This document shows positions 1 through 11,234 of a DNA stretch of 64,000 nucleotides, in pieces. This DNA is from Paulownia fortunei. Lineage: Eukaryota; Streptophyta; Magnoliopsida; Lamiales; Paulowniaceae. The DNA lies in NCBI GenBank assembly GCA_019321725.1, contig CM033110.1:2907278-2971277 (forward strand), read 5' to 3'. The notes under the pieces were generated by a model. The model saw nothing but the letters and a program-made list of their open reading frames with translations. It was not told the origin of the DNA and ran no database searches. The position numbers and the translations under genes were made by a program. Position 1 is the first letter of the stretch. Each line of letters opens with the position of its first letter.

Positions 1-870
1 AATTTTAAGGGGAGAGATAGAAGTAAGAGAGGAAATGAAAAAGGATAACACGTGACTCTTATTATAATGACAAGAGTTACAGTGAAAGTCTATTGGACTT
101 GATAACTCTAGATAAAAGTTATGAATAATATGTTTAAGAATAGACGGCGATAGATGACCGAGATGATAATGTCACTCGGATAAAGTAATCTTGACACTAG
201 AAAAGATAATGACAAAGGGAGATTTGGCAAGAGGTATCGATCATTCATACATGCCATCCTTGGTTTGACCCTGTAAAAGAGTTGCCCCATGCGAAGATCC
301 TTCATAAGAAATGAAGTGGAAAAAAATTAAAATAAGGTGTCATTTGTCTTATAGAATTGGGATATGGAAATAAGATTTTTTTTCATAGTAGGAACGCAAA
401 GAACATTGTTTAAAGTAAAGGTGTGAGAGGATGTGGAGAGAAAATGGGAATCGGTGTGAGTAATAGGAAGACTCGTGCCATGATGTGAGAGGTAGCCAAA
501 ATCAGTGGTAATATAGTGGGAGGCACCACTGTCAATGAGCCAACGAAAGAAGTCTAAAGTAGGGGGAACGATAAGGTAAGCTTGTGATTGGAAATGCGTT
601 GATAGGCATGGCAGTAGTGGTGGTTAGAGAGCGGGATGTAATTGATAAAATATCGGATACTACGGAACTGTGTGACCTTGGACATGATACTATTGACAAC
701 GACCATGATAGGGCTGAGTGTGGGTGGGATAATGGGATTTAGGGAGATTAATGTGGTTGGTGTCGGCAGCCATAGTTGAAGTCGGCAACAAGGACTATGG
801 AATGAGAATCAGGATTCCCAGTAAATTTGTGATACCATGGAGATTTAGAGAAAAAATAAAAGATGACATA
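1..870 (-). mobile_element. Decayed Copia-type retrotransposon fragment (protease and pre-integrase part)
   Basis: Read on the minus strand, about 545 down to 500 encodes a Copia protease-like stretch, WLIDSGASHYITT. About 420-340 encodes VLCVPTMKKNLISISQF, the usual segment after the Copia protease. At 305-240 a pre-integrase-like stretch follows (MKDLRMGQLFYR). The reading frame is interrupted by stops and shifts. Sequence from about 560 to 870 is probably the gag side but is too decayed to prove. The element runs off the left edge, so integrase and reverse transcriptase are not visible. No LTR was found on the right side. I am confident about Copia ancestry and unsure of the right boundary. 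Confidence 0.7.
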
Positions 871-899
871 CTTTATTTATCGATCAATATGGTTTATGT

Positions 900-3800
900 A
901 GGTTACAATATGCATAAACTAAGTATATAGATATATACAAATCTGCATAAATCATGCATAAATCAATCCAGATCATCATAACTATGGTATGAAAGCAATC
1001 AAGATCAAGATCATCCTAAATATGGAAAAAAAATCAAATCATATAGGAAGGAAATCAAGTTTTTTTTATCAGGTTTTACCTTATTAGTAGTGTCACATCA
1101 AGTTATTATAATATTTTATATTGTTATTATATTAAAGTAACAATTAAAGAATATATATTTATATAAAAATAATGATTGAATATATATATATAATAATGAT
1201 TGAGATATATAGCATAAATATATATATATATTTATATATATTTGAATTGATATAATAATTAGAAAATATATAAAGATAAGAGAAGTGCATTGAGAAAATG
1301 AAAATTCATTTTGGGATGCTTGGGGAAAATAACAATATCATTTCCCTAAAATACACTTAACACTCATTTTTATTCTCATTAAATAAAAATAGCTTTTTAT
1401 AAAAAACAATCTTTTTTGTATTGGTTGCAAGGTTTTAATCCCATGGGCTTGTTGCGCATGGGCTTGGGCCCACTTGTGAGTTATTTATGAGTAATTTTGA
1501 TTTTATAATGCCTTTTATATCCGTTTCTTTTTGCAAATATATCATCTTCTATGTGATTCATGCACATGAGACTTAAAAAGTAATGTTAACTCTTATCGTG
1601 TTGAGTTGACATAAGCCTCAAGATACATACCGTAGCAAAAATTTTAATTTTTTAAAAATAATTGAAAATAATAATTATTATTTAACCAACGTATTGCCTT
1701 TGCTATCGTAATTAATCGATTATACGAAATTTAATTCAATGTGGATAAAGTTCAAAATTTTTATCTTTATACACCTGTCTAATAAGATGGGCAGAACAGG
1801 TTAATTAATTCACTTCTAGCAGTATAAATAAGTTGAGTCGAGCCAAACACACGTTATTGTTTAATTTTTTTTGAATTTTTATAAGTTTTAAAAATTATAT
1901 TTGAATTTAATTTGGTTGTTAACCGAATTGAGCGCAAACGATATTTAATCGAATCAAATACGAATTGAACTCATATAACTTGTTCTTTTTATACATATTT
2001 TATCATTTTTTACTAATCGAATCAACCTTCAAATTTTATCGAACGAAAAAAATATGTTCAAACTTAATTTTTTATTTTTAACAAGTGGAGTTGAAACAAG
2101 TTTTTAACAATTAAACTCGAAACGAGTATCTATTCACTTCCACGACATCATTAGGTTACTTCCTTAAACACCTTTCATTTCATTGGATGGTTTACCTTAG
2201 AGTTTGTTTTTAATCTAAAATTAGTCAACTCTTAGATGTCCACAATATATCGAGTCTATATTAGTTAACTTGATTTGGTAGTTGTTAACTAAGGATAAAT
2301 GTATGGAGTTTTTGAAACAATATAATTGAGAATTTTGTGTATGCTTATTTTATTTTTGAGTTTTTTCTAATTCTATAACTTAAAAAAAAAATTCAAGAGA
2401 AAAAGAGAGATAGACGTGGTATCTCATATATAATTCAAGATCATTAAAGGTTAGTTAACATAAATAACTCAATTAACTAAATTTAGAATATTCCATATCC
2501 TAATTCTAGTTGGGTCTTGATCAAATGAAGCTAGTTTAAATAAAATTAGAATATTCCATACCTAAATTTAAATAAATTAAGTTCATTAATCGATCTCATC
2601 AAATATTTAATTCAGTCCAACATGTGAACTAATTAAGGTTTATTGAATTAATTGATTCAATCAGTCAATTAATTGCTTTATCTGTATTATCTTAATTTTA
2701 TTGGATACAATTAATTGATTTAATCAATTAAGTTAACTAATTTAATTTTTGAATTAATTGAATTCTAATAAGTTAATTGATTCTATTAATTAACTCATGT
2801 AATCCAACATTTAGATTATTCGCTTATTATGAAATAAACGTGTCCAATTTTTCATGTGGCCCCTTGAATATATCATTAAAGCTAATAGTATACTCAAAAA
2901 TCTTGATATTAATTGGACAATTAATTAGTCTCAATTAATTAATTCAATTAATTAATTACAAATCATTGTTAACTTCTAGTTACAATGACCCTTTCTAGTT
3001 TGAATATATGCAACTTAGGTCTTTCCATCATATAGTATCTTGATTGGTCCCACGGTATTGAATTTTTAGTCAAAACTCAAATAGCCAATAATTATGTAAC
3101 TATTTCTTATATCCTGAATGCTGATGAAATTATGAAATTAATTCCTAACATTCAAGTTAGGTACAATGAAAAAGACTTCCAAGTCAAGTATTAGGAAAAA
3201 CATAAAAAATTATCTCATTCATTTAGATAGGAGGTCCATCGTTTATTAGCACTCACTCGCGTCATCATAATTAAATTGTATCTAAAATATTTACTTTGTA
3301 ATTATCTATATTGAAATAAATTAAAGTATGTTTTATTATATTAAAATTATAATGATGTCTACTAAGGACGATATACTATCTAAAGAATGATATTTCATTA
3401 TTATAATAATGAAATTTCACACTTATTTGAAACAACTATTCGTATACATACAATAGTGTCCCTTTACTAATGTCCATAAATTGAGACATTATCCTTGCAA
3501 CCATACATTATATATACAAATCTAATTAAATCATTAATATCTCGTCTCAATAATTATATAACGGGACAATATAAAATTAATGTCATAAAGACATATTTTA
3601 TTATTGTCATCATATGTGCGAACATATTTCATAGCTATGTATGATGTAGGGATTTCATCAAAATTTAAATATAAAAATAGAAGATAGGAAATGTATAATT
3701 TAATGAAATTGGATAAATAAGATTGTTCATCATAAGAGCATTAATGTGACCAATTTGATTGATTTGGCTGGCACTAATCTTACATATGATCATGTCACCA

Positions 3801-4500
3801 ACACATAAGCATTTAGTAACACCATAATCATCATTAAATTATCAAATAAATACACTTATCAGCTATATTATGCCTAAATCCAAAGGATAATACCACAGTA
3901 TCAAATTTTACATGATATTGCTTTGCCTTTGGTGCTTGTTCTAATCCGCGTAACCACTAATTTGCAAAGTTTCTTTCATTTCTAGATACCAAAAAAAAAA
4001 CGTTTAATTTGTTAAGAAGGCTATTTTGACCTCCATTTAAGGTATATTAAAGTTATAGATTTTGTTAAGACCAAGGCAATTAGGCAAAGACACACACAAC
4101 ATGATACTATAAAATTTACACACTTCCACTTTAGAAATACCATAATGTGAGTAAAATATGAAATTTTCGTGTATACGGACACAATCATTTATAGCATTCA
4201 ATACATTTGTTACTAAATATCAAACAAGTCATTTGCTTTGCTCAACTCTACTTACAATTACGTAGTTATATCAACATTACCCTTATTCCAATAAAACTAT
4301 CATATGATCTAATTACATTATTATGTCGTTCTTTTTTTTTTCAACAAAAAAAAAAATTATTGCATCTTATTAATGTATTCTTGTTCGTGCCGTGTAACAT
4401 GGCCAAAACACTACCAAAAAAAAAAAGACCAATGTACAATGAGTAACATATCAGAACTTAAATGTGGTTAAAAAACTTGATCAAAGTGCTTAGGATACTG
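900..4500. other. AT-rich intergenic stretch, no gene recognised
   Basis: No coding signal is visible. From about 2440 to 2960 the sequence is dominated by TTAATTGA-like words, low-complexity rather than a clear array. At about 3000-3760 the text looks transposon-derived: a segment ends in CCTAACA near 3150, which could be an LTR end, but I could not find a partner copy or any coding frame. The rest is AT-rich filler with homopolymer runs. Confidence 0.5.
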
Positions 4501-4614
4501 ATCTTGAATCTTGCATGTTTTGAGAGAAAGCTTGTAAATTGAGATGTAAAGGAACATCTTTGTTCCCCTTTCTTAGACTTTGCAACCCAAATATTCTAAC
4601 CCTTTTTTCTTCTC

Positions 4615-4637
4615 CCACACACACACACACACACACA
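4615..4637. repeat. (AC)n microsatellite
   Basis: About eleven AC units followed directly by a short purine tract (AAGAAG repeats). It lies in a non-genic stretch. A poly-C run occurs near 4951-4959. Confidence 0.9.
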
Positions 4638-4639
4638 AA

Positions 4640-7600
4640 GAAGAAGAAGAAATGTTCACCTTTCCACCACCTTCTTTACAAGAGTGGGGGGTTAGGCCCC
4701 AAAAATTCTGGTCAGACCAAATATGCAAATCACTTTCAACAACAAGCATCCCATGTCACGTGTTTCATACAAAGTTCATATATCAGCCTTTCTTGCTCCT
4801 CAACTTTGTGTAATATTATACTAAGAAAATTCTACTATATAGATATATATGCATGCATGGACATGTAAAAGGTGGTCCTCCAATCAGTCTTTTATAATCC
4901 TACTAGTTTATGTTTGAGATTCGAGCCCTCGAAACTGATCCCTTCAACACCCCCCCCCCAAACCCCACCCCAACCCCAAGAACACATAAAGATGGAACCA
5001 ATGGGGTTGGATGGAGCAGTCACCTATTCTTGTGTAACTTAAATAAAATGTAAAGTTGTGTCGTTCAAATTAGTAAATTATCCACCCATACAACTTATAA
5101 TATCTATTTCGCCTCCCAAAGCATACACACATTTACACACACAGATAGAAACTCCCCAACCAATTCTCTCTGTGTTGTGTGTGTATACCGTGCTGCCTCG
5201 GCATCAACTAAAAGCAAGTGTCCCAGAACATTAGCTGTAGCTTCTGCTACTCCGTGATAAGCGCTGATTTAACTTGGGATATAATATAGTAATGTCTCTT
5301 GCAAATCTAACACTTGTGTATTTGAGAATTTCAGTCTGTAATCTGATTTATTTAAGTAGAGAAAGAAGATTTTCGAACTACTTGGTACAAACTTATAGAT
5401 CAGATGATGTTCCACAAGATCGTTTTCTTAAAATGTTGGATTTATTGGTTACTTTTTGGTCCATTTGATTTTCAAGAAATTCTAGTTCTAATCCAGGTTA
5501 GCCACACTCAAACTTGCGGTCTCGTTTGTTCATACTTCAAAAATAATGATGAATCACAAGAAAAAACCATAATTCTGCTAAATCGAGTTTGGACTAAAAT
5601 TAACTTATCTTGCTCTTGCATGTTACACGAGAAATTATAGTCAGACGGGTTTGGCCGAAATTAAATTAATCATATGATAAGTGAATTATACTTACCGTGT
5701 ATATTAATATATATACTGATATACAGTTTAAGAAGTATGTTTAGATATTACATTTCAAGTATTATTACAATTATCACATGATTGATTGGATTTAGATGAA
5801 TCAAATTTGTGCAAGAGTTTAGTTATATGGAACCTAATGTAGTTATGAGTTACCTACTGCAATAAAATAGAGATATAGAAAAGCATGACAAAGATACTAA
5901 CAAAGAAACAGGCTTGTTCTTTAGTAAAAGGTCATCAATATATAATACTTAGGGCCAGAAACTTAAAATAAATTCAAATTCACAGCTCATTTGATCCAAT
6001 AATTCATCAAAAATTTGGACATCTTTTTTTCTCTCTTTTTACTTCCTTTAATCTTTCTATCTTTATGGCCAAAGACTCATCATTCATACATTCTAACGGT
6101 AAGAGAAAAAGAATCAAGTCAATACCACTTTTTTACTGGCGCCAATATTCAAATTTATTGAAAAGGTTATTTAATTTATTCAATGGAGCAAAAGATAAGT
6201 AAGATCCCTGGACCTGAAAAATAACCAGCAAAATCAGTGGATTGATGACATAGTAGAGAATCAATGAGCACAATTTTCAGGTTTTATGACCTCACAGTCA
6301 AAGTTTCCTCAAGTTTCATTAGAAAAGGGCAACAAAAGTGGTCCAAACTTGCAAATCGAGATTTGTTTACACTCCAAAATAATTGATCAATCACCTAGTG
6401 TAAATTTGCTTCTCTTATATTCTCTCTATTTTCAACTTTGTAGTGTTTTTTTTTTTTTTTTTTTTTTGAGACGTCTTAAAACTTTATTTCCTAATTCTAG
6501 ATTACCCTCCTAACTGAAAGTACGATCTAATATCACTAAACATTAACCACTACTTTGAACATATTCACAAAATTCGTTATTTTTACCATCATTTAAACTT
6601 CACCTTAAATAAACAGGATTGTGTATTTCGAGACGAAACGACACGTAATAAATTTTTACTAAGGATACAACACTGCATCTTGTGAACTTTAGTTGAATAA
6701 TTTTAATGGGGAATGAAGTCAAGAATTTTAATTTCAAGAGGATGAGATTAATTTATTTTTTTTAAATACAATGAATAAAGAGATAGGTTCAGTAATACTT
6801 AGAATATTTTATTATTTTTAATGGAGCAAAACTTTTAAACATATAGCTGGTGGTTGTGTGACAGCCATCATCTTTCACAGCTTCTTGAGTCAAAGCTTTG
6901 GAAACGGACAAGTTACTGCATAAAATTTCTTTGCTTTTCTTCTGCTTTTTCCATCTAACAGCAATGAAATTTCTGGCTTTTGGTAGACCATTTTACTGAC
7001 TTCTTGGTATTTGGACCGGCAAAGATTTTTCTGGGCCTGGCCCCCTAAACCATAATCATGTCATGTTTCGATATCTTGATACAAAAAACACAGAGGCAAA
7101 GTCGAGAAGAAAACTGATTGGTTTACTGTAAGAAGAATGATAATTGTGAAAATAATGTTGTAAACGTACTTAGTCTTTCATTACGTTTTGAAATTGTAGG
7201 CTAGGGTTGGATGATTCCTCACAAGGACAATCTTTAATTCCACAATCTTGTCAAATATGTACTTGACATACTATTTTCCTTTCTTTGGTGGGAGGCTCTG
7301 GGGTGAGTTTTGGTTGAGAAAATCTTGTTTGTAAAGAGAAGAAAATCATACCTATGTAGTTGGTGTTCCAAATTTTAGCTGAGCTCCAGACATATTGAGT
7401 TCCAAGAATACGAATTTGTATTGATTTGCACTCCAAGATATGTTAAGTTTGTTGGGTGATTCCAAATTGAAACACTCTTATATTTAAATTTAATCATATT
7501 CGAGAAAGAATACAGGATCGAATACTAAAAATATAAGTTGAAGATTAATAGCAGTTGAAAAATATTTATAGATATTAATCAAAGTTGGGGTACGTGAACC

Positions 7601-7960
7601 TTTGAATATTTGACAGCATCTCAACCATTTATCATTGGACGTGTGTCTCACAATCAAAAATAAATGTTCGGTCAGATCACGATCCTAATAAAAAGTATGC
7701 GGATCTTTTCCTGTAGAGTAAATAAAATTAAATACAAAAAGTAAAATGGTAAAACATATCCTTTATAGTTTATATATCAATGTCAATTTCTCTTTAAAAA
7801 ATGAACTTGGGGTATCTTTTATACGTATATATTTCCTTTATGGCATGAAAGCTCGAAGATGCCAAAATGCAGGTTCAGGATCCTAAAGAGGTTGAATTAG
7901 AACAAACCATGATCATAGACCAACATATATGAGGAAAAATTCTTATTTACACCAGTGTTG
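4640..7960. other. Intergenic stretch, no gene recognised
   Basis: Open frames here are short and match no family I know. Visible items are the poly-C run near 4951, a possible RNA hairpin at 5219-5281 (listed separately), and a poly-T run near 6447-6467. No transposon boundaries or coding exons could be supported. Confidence 0.5.
5219..5281 (+). other. Possible RNA hairpin of unknown role
   Basis: The arms TGTCCCAG and CTTGGGATA pair with two G-U wobbles, then TTAGC pairs with GCTGA after an internal loop. The apical part carries a second small stem (GTAGC-TTCT-GCTAC). I matched it to no known microRNA or snoRNA. A stem of this size can arise by chance, so this is only a candidate. Confidence 0.2.
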
Positions 7961-7973
7961 TATTAATTGAGGA

Positions 7974-8165
7974 ATGTCGATATTATCAATCACTACTGAA
8001 GCAATAGAAAAGCTACTTTGCATAGATTTTATTGAGATGATTGGGCTCCATAGGCAGTTTATTCGAGCATCCGACATCGATCCTCAGACTTCACAAACAG
8101 TGATGAGATGGATATCCGATAAAGTTTGTGACTTGATAAAGGGAAATATTGAGAGACTAATATAG
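7974..8165 (+). other. Short open frame, unrecognised
   Basis: A 63-codon open frame (starting MSILSITTEAIEKLL) with ordinary-looking amino-acid composition. The same frame continues past the stop for roughly 20 more plausible codons. I recognise no domain and see no splice partners. It could be a gene relic or a chance frame. Confidence 0.2.
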
Positions 8166-8299
8166 GATTCATTGAAGGTGCTCGCTATTTGGATGGAAGC
8201 AAATGTAGTAGCAGGCTTAAGCAAACTGGGAAACTAAGCCCCAAGATGAATACCCTATACCCATTGTACACATTTTCATCGGCATTATAGCTAGTAAGG

Positions 8300-8700
8300 A
8301 ATATCTTAGATTTATAACACAATATAATATTTTCTTATGATATTGGTGACAGTTTTAAATGGTAATAATTTTTTTTACTAACTATATGTATTAGAAGAAA
8401 ATATTTTTTTTATTTTTTATTTGTTACAGTAATAATTTTCACAGATTTAATAATTATTGTTAACAATAAATAACATATATACCATTAACAACAAAAATAT
8501 CATCGTGATCATTTTTTGTTGTCGCTATTCATATGTTAATAATTATAAATTATTAACATGCACATGTTTTTTCTATCACTAATTTTCAATAATGACAACT
8601 TATATACAATTCTTATTATTATGAAAATTATTAAATTGACAAAACAAAAACTCTCATCAATTATAATAAGTTACAACTTAAATATTATCACTTAATATCA
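8300..8700. repeat. AT-rich stretch with a perfect hairpin
   Basis: Near 8533-8558 the arms TGTTAATAATT and AATTATTAACA form an 11-bp perfect inverted repeat around a 3-base loop. The flanks are rich in TTAATAATT words. This suggests a short MITE-like remnant, but I could not set its outer ends. Confidence 0.35.
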
Positions 8701-8750
8701 TGTCATTACATTCTTTTTTCTTGTACTAATAAAGGGTATAAAGCTGATTT

Positions 8751-8942
8751 TCAGGGCATAAGAGGATGTCTGAAAACAGGCTTCCAATACCCGGCCGATG
8801 CCGGGTTGCGGGGGGCGGGGAAGTAATGCCATTTGGTTTCGGAAACGTTAGAGCAATAAATCAACGGACCAGGAATTGCATTTTTCACGATCAAATCAGG
8901 GATTTTATAAAGGTTTATACCGATGATCTGTTGTGAAGTCAA
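8751..8942 (-). pseudogene. NAC-domain-like relic
   Basis: The minus-strand frame contains INLYKIPDL, then ETKWHYFPAPRN, then ASAGYWKPV. The order and spacing resemble the middle of a plant NAC DNA-binding domain, where family members carry a D-LYK-PW-LP block, a WYFF-PR- block and an AxGYWK block. The family's N-terminal block (GFRFHPTDEEL type) is absent. A stop follows soon after the GYWK block. Local GC content is much higher than the surroundings, as expected of a former exon. It is at most a fragment of one exon and not a functional transcription factor. The assignment rests on short motif similarity read by eye. Confidence 0.4.
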
Positions 8943-9054
8943 TTAGCTTCAACACCTAGAGCATTTCAGGAAAGCCCTTGAGAGCCTTAAGCACAACACA
9001 CAAAGGATTGAGGTTGTTGCTAGGGACAGCAATGATCAGGTCCAGATCGAACAA

Positions 9055-9360
9055 AGACCCGACCCATTAAAAATTTTTAAAATTAATCCTTAAACCCGTC
9101 CCACACCTAGATAAAATAAATAAACTTATTATACCCATTTTATAATTTAAAAATATTAAAATTTATATTTTATAAAAATATTACTAATAAAAATTTCTAA
9201 AATCATATTTTTTTAATTACAATATCAATAAATATATATAATATTTTTTTAAAATAATAATAATAATAAACAAGTTATGTTTAGGTCACAGATCTAAAAA
9301 TGACAAATCCAAAATCCAACTCTAACCCATTTACCCGCGGCAAATAATAAATCTAAATTT
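9055..9360. repeat. Dispersed AT-rich repeat, copy 1
   Basis: The stretch begins with a GACCCGACCC-like GC-containing edge, runs through an AT-rich core (TTAAAAATATTAAAA, TTTATAAAA words) and ends with an ACCCGCGG-type edge. The same order of words appears at 57010-57330 in the same orientation, so this is probably a dispersed repeat family. I could not identify its class. Confidence 0.4.
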
Positions 9361-11234
9361 TATACGAAATTATTGTCTTCCTTAGTTGTTGCAAACAAAG
9401 CAAAAGCAGTCTTAGAAGCCAAGCCACCCTTAAGCTAAAAAGAGCTCCAGTTTCAAAAGGCTAAAAACTTAGGTGATTTTTGTTTTTCATTTCATCATAA
9501 ATTTTTTCACTTTTTACTATTTTAAATACAAATTATTTTTATTTTAGTCAATCTCATTAAAAATAACATATTTTATCTTTAAATTTTCCCACTCAAAACA
9601 CTTTCTAACCATATTCCCCTCATTTTCAAACCTATTCTTACACAATATCAATCAATTTTTTCCTTTCAATCAGCTCATTTTTTCCTACAACTACACACTC
9701 TCGTTAATATATTTTTATTACTATCTACATTAATAATATAAAACTCACAACTATCCACTAACTCTCTTTAACATATTTTTATTATAAACTATATTATTAT
9801 TGTAGGACCCATCACTTAAAATTTATTCTACTAAAATATATAACTCACATAAAATATTAATTATGAACCCTACCACTATCAAATCATTTAATATTACATA
9901 CATATAATTTGAAAATAATCCTAATGAAAACAATAAACCAAACATAATTTCATATTTAACCCTATAAGTTTACTATCTAAAAATAATTATCCAAATATAT
10001 TTTCAATCTTACACAAAAACCAATAAAACTCCTTTGGAAATACTAGAAATGAAAATTCTCCCTAAAAAGATAGCAAATTGATTTTACTGCACAAGAGCTA
10101 GATACAGTTGGTGAGGGCAGAATCTCAGCCTTCAACAAAATTGTTAGCTCAGATTGAGGCCTGAAAGAAAATCATTCTGATAGGAAGGACTAAAAGTAGG
10201 CAAATGCCGCATAAAAATAAGATCAGCCCTAGCAAGCATTGGTAAAATATAAAACAAACCTTAACCAAGCAAGCCAACTCCCCTATTATCTTCATTGGTA
10301 AAATAAGCATCACATTCTCATTGAAACTGATCTGTCAACCAAACTATACAAATAAAATCTTGCTCAATTAGAGCAACAATTTATTCAGACGAAACCTTTG
10401 TTTTACAGCAGTTATTGTCATACCAATTGCCAACAAAACAAGTGATCATCAGTTAGTATATAGTAAGAAGCTACATAGTGGGGCCAATCCTTTGAAACCT
10501 TTGTTCTGTCTAAGCATTATTTCACTGAAATGAGAGATTAGGCTGTGAAGTTCAACCCAAAATTTTGAAAAATTGAGTCTAAGAAAGCAAGGAACCTTAG
10601 GAATAGAGGATGCCTGAAGTTGCAGTTCTACAGACTTTTAACACAAAGCCACTGAAAGGATAAGGAGTGGGAAACACCAAGTCAGTCGTACAGCACTATA
10701 CCAGAATCACACACAAGTGCAAACATAGGAATACTGTCCGCACAAACAGGATCTACATGGGATTTCAAGAACAGCAACCTTCTAGTGAGATACAAATGGA
10801 GAAGCAAAATCAAAGAGCAAATTTATGGCATCTTCATATTTTTGACCAGTCTTAAACCAATGATGTTAACGAGGGCACAGCTGAGACAGCAAAAAAGATT
10901 GAAGCCAAATTATGAACAAACACATTCAGCTACACCACATTCCTCCAGGAACTAGTTCCCTGACCATCAAAAGTTGAGGAGGAATGATAATGCTTCAATC
11001 TGAGAGGTAATTCCTGCACTTGATTACACTTGATAATATTTTCTTTCTTCCTCTTTCTAAAAAGCAGCGAAAAAGTGCATTTGAAATATCAATGAGCTTC
11101 CATAAGTCTAAATAAAATAAGATCACAATAACACAATACAAAATACAAAGCCATCACCAGTCGTATATACGCAAATTACAGATAGATTATGACATTCAAG
11201 CCCACCTCCTTGAGGAGTAGATAAAGCCACTGGC
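9361..11234. other. Spacer downstream of the 14-3-3 gene, including its 3' UTR
   Basis: No gene was recognised. The part next to 11235 must hold the 3' UTR of the minus-strand 14-3-3 gene. A minus-strand AATAAA (TTTATT at about 10380) is a possible polyadenylation signal but would imply a long UTR. Sequence from 9480 to 10060 is AT-rich filler. Confidence 0.4.

Noticed and set aside
4539..4868. Two overlapping frames with Thr-His repeats
   Set aside because: They arise from the (AC)n microsatellite.
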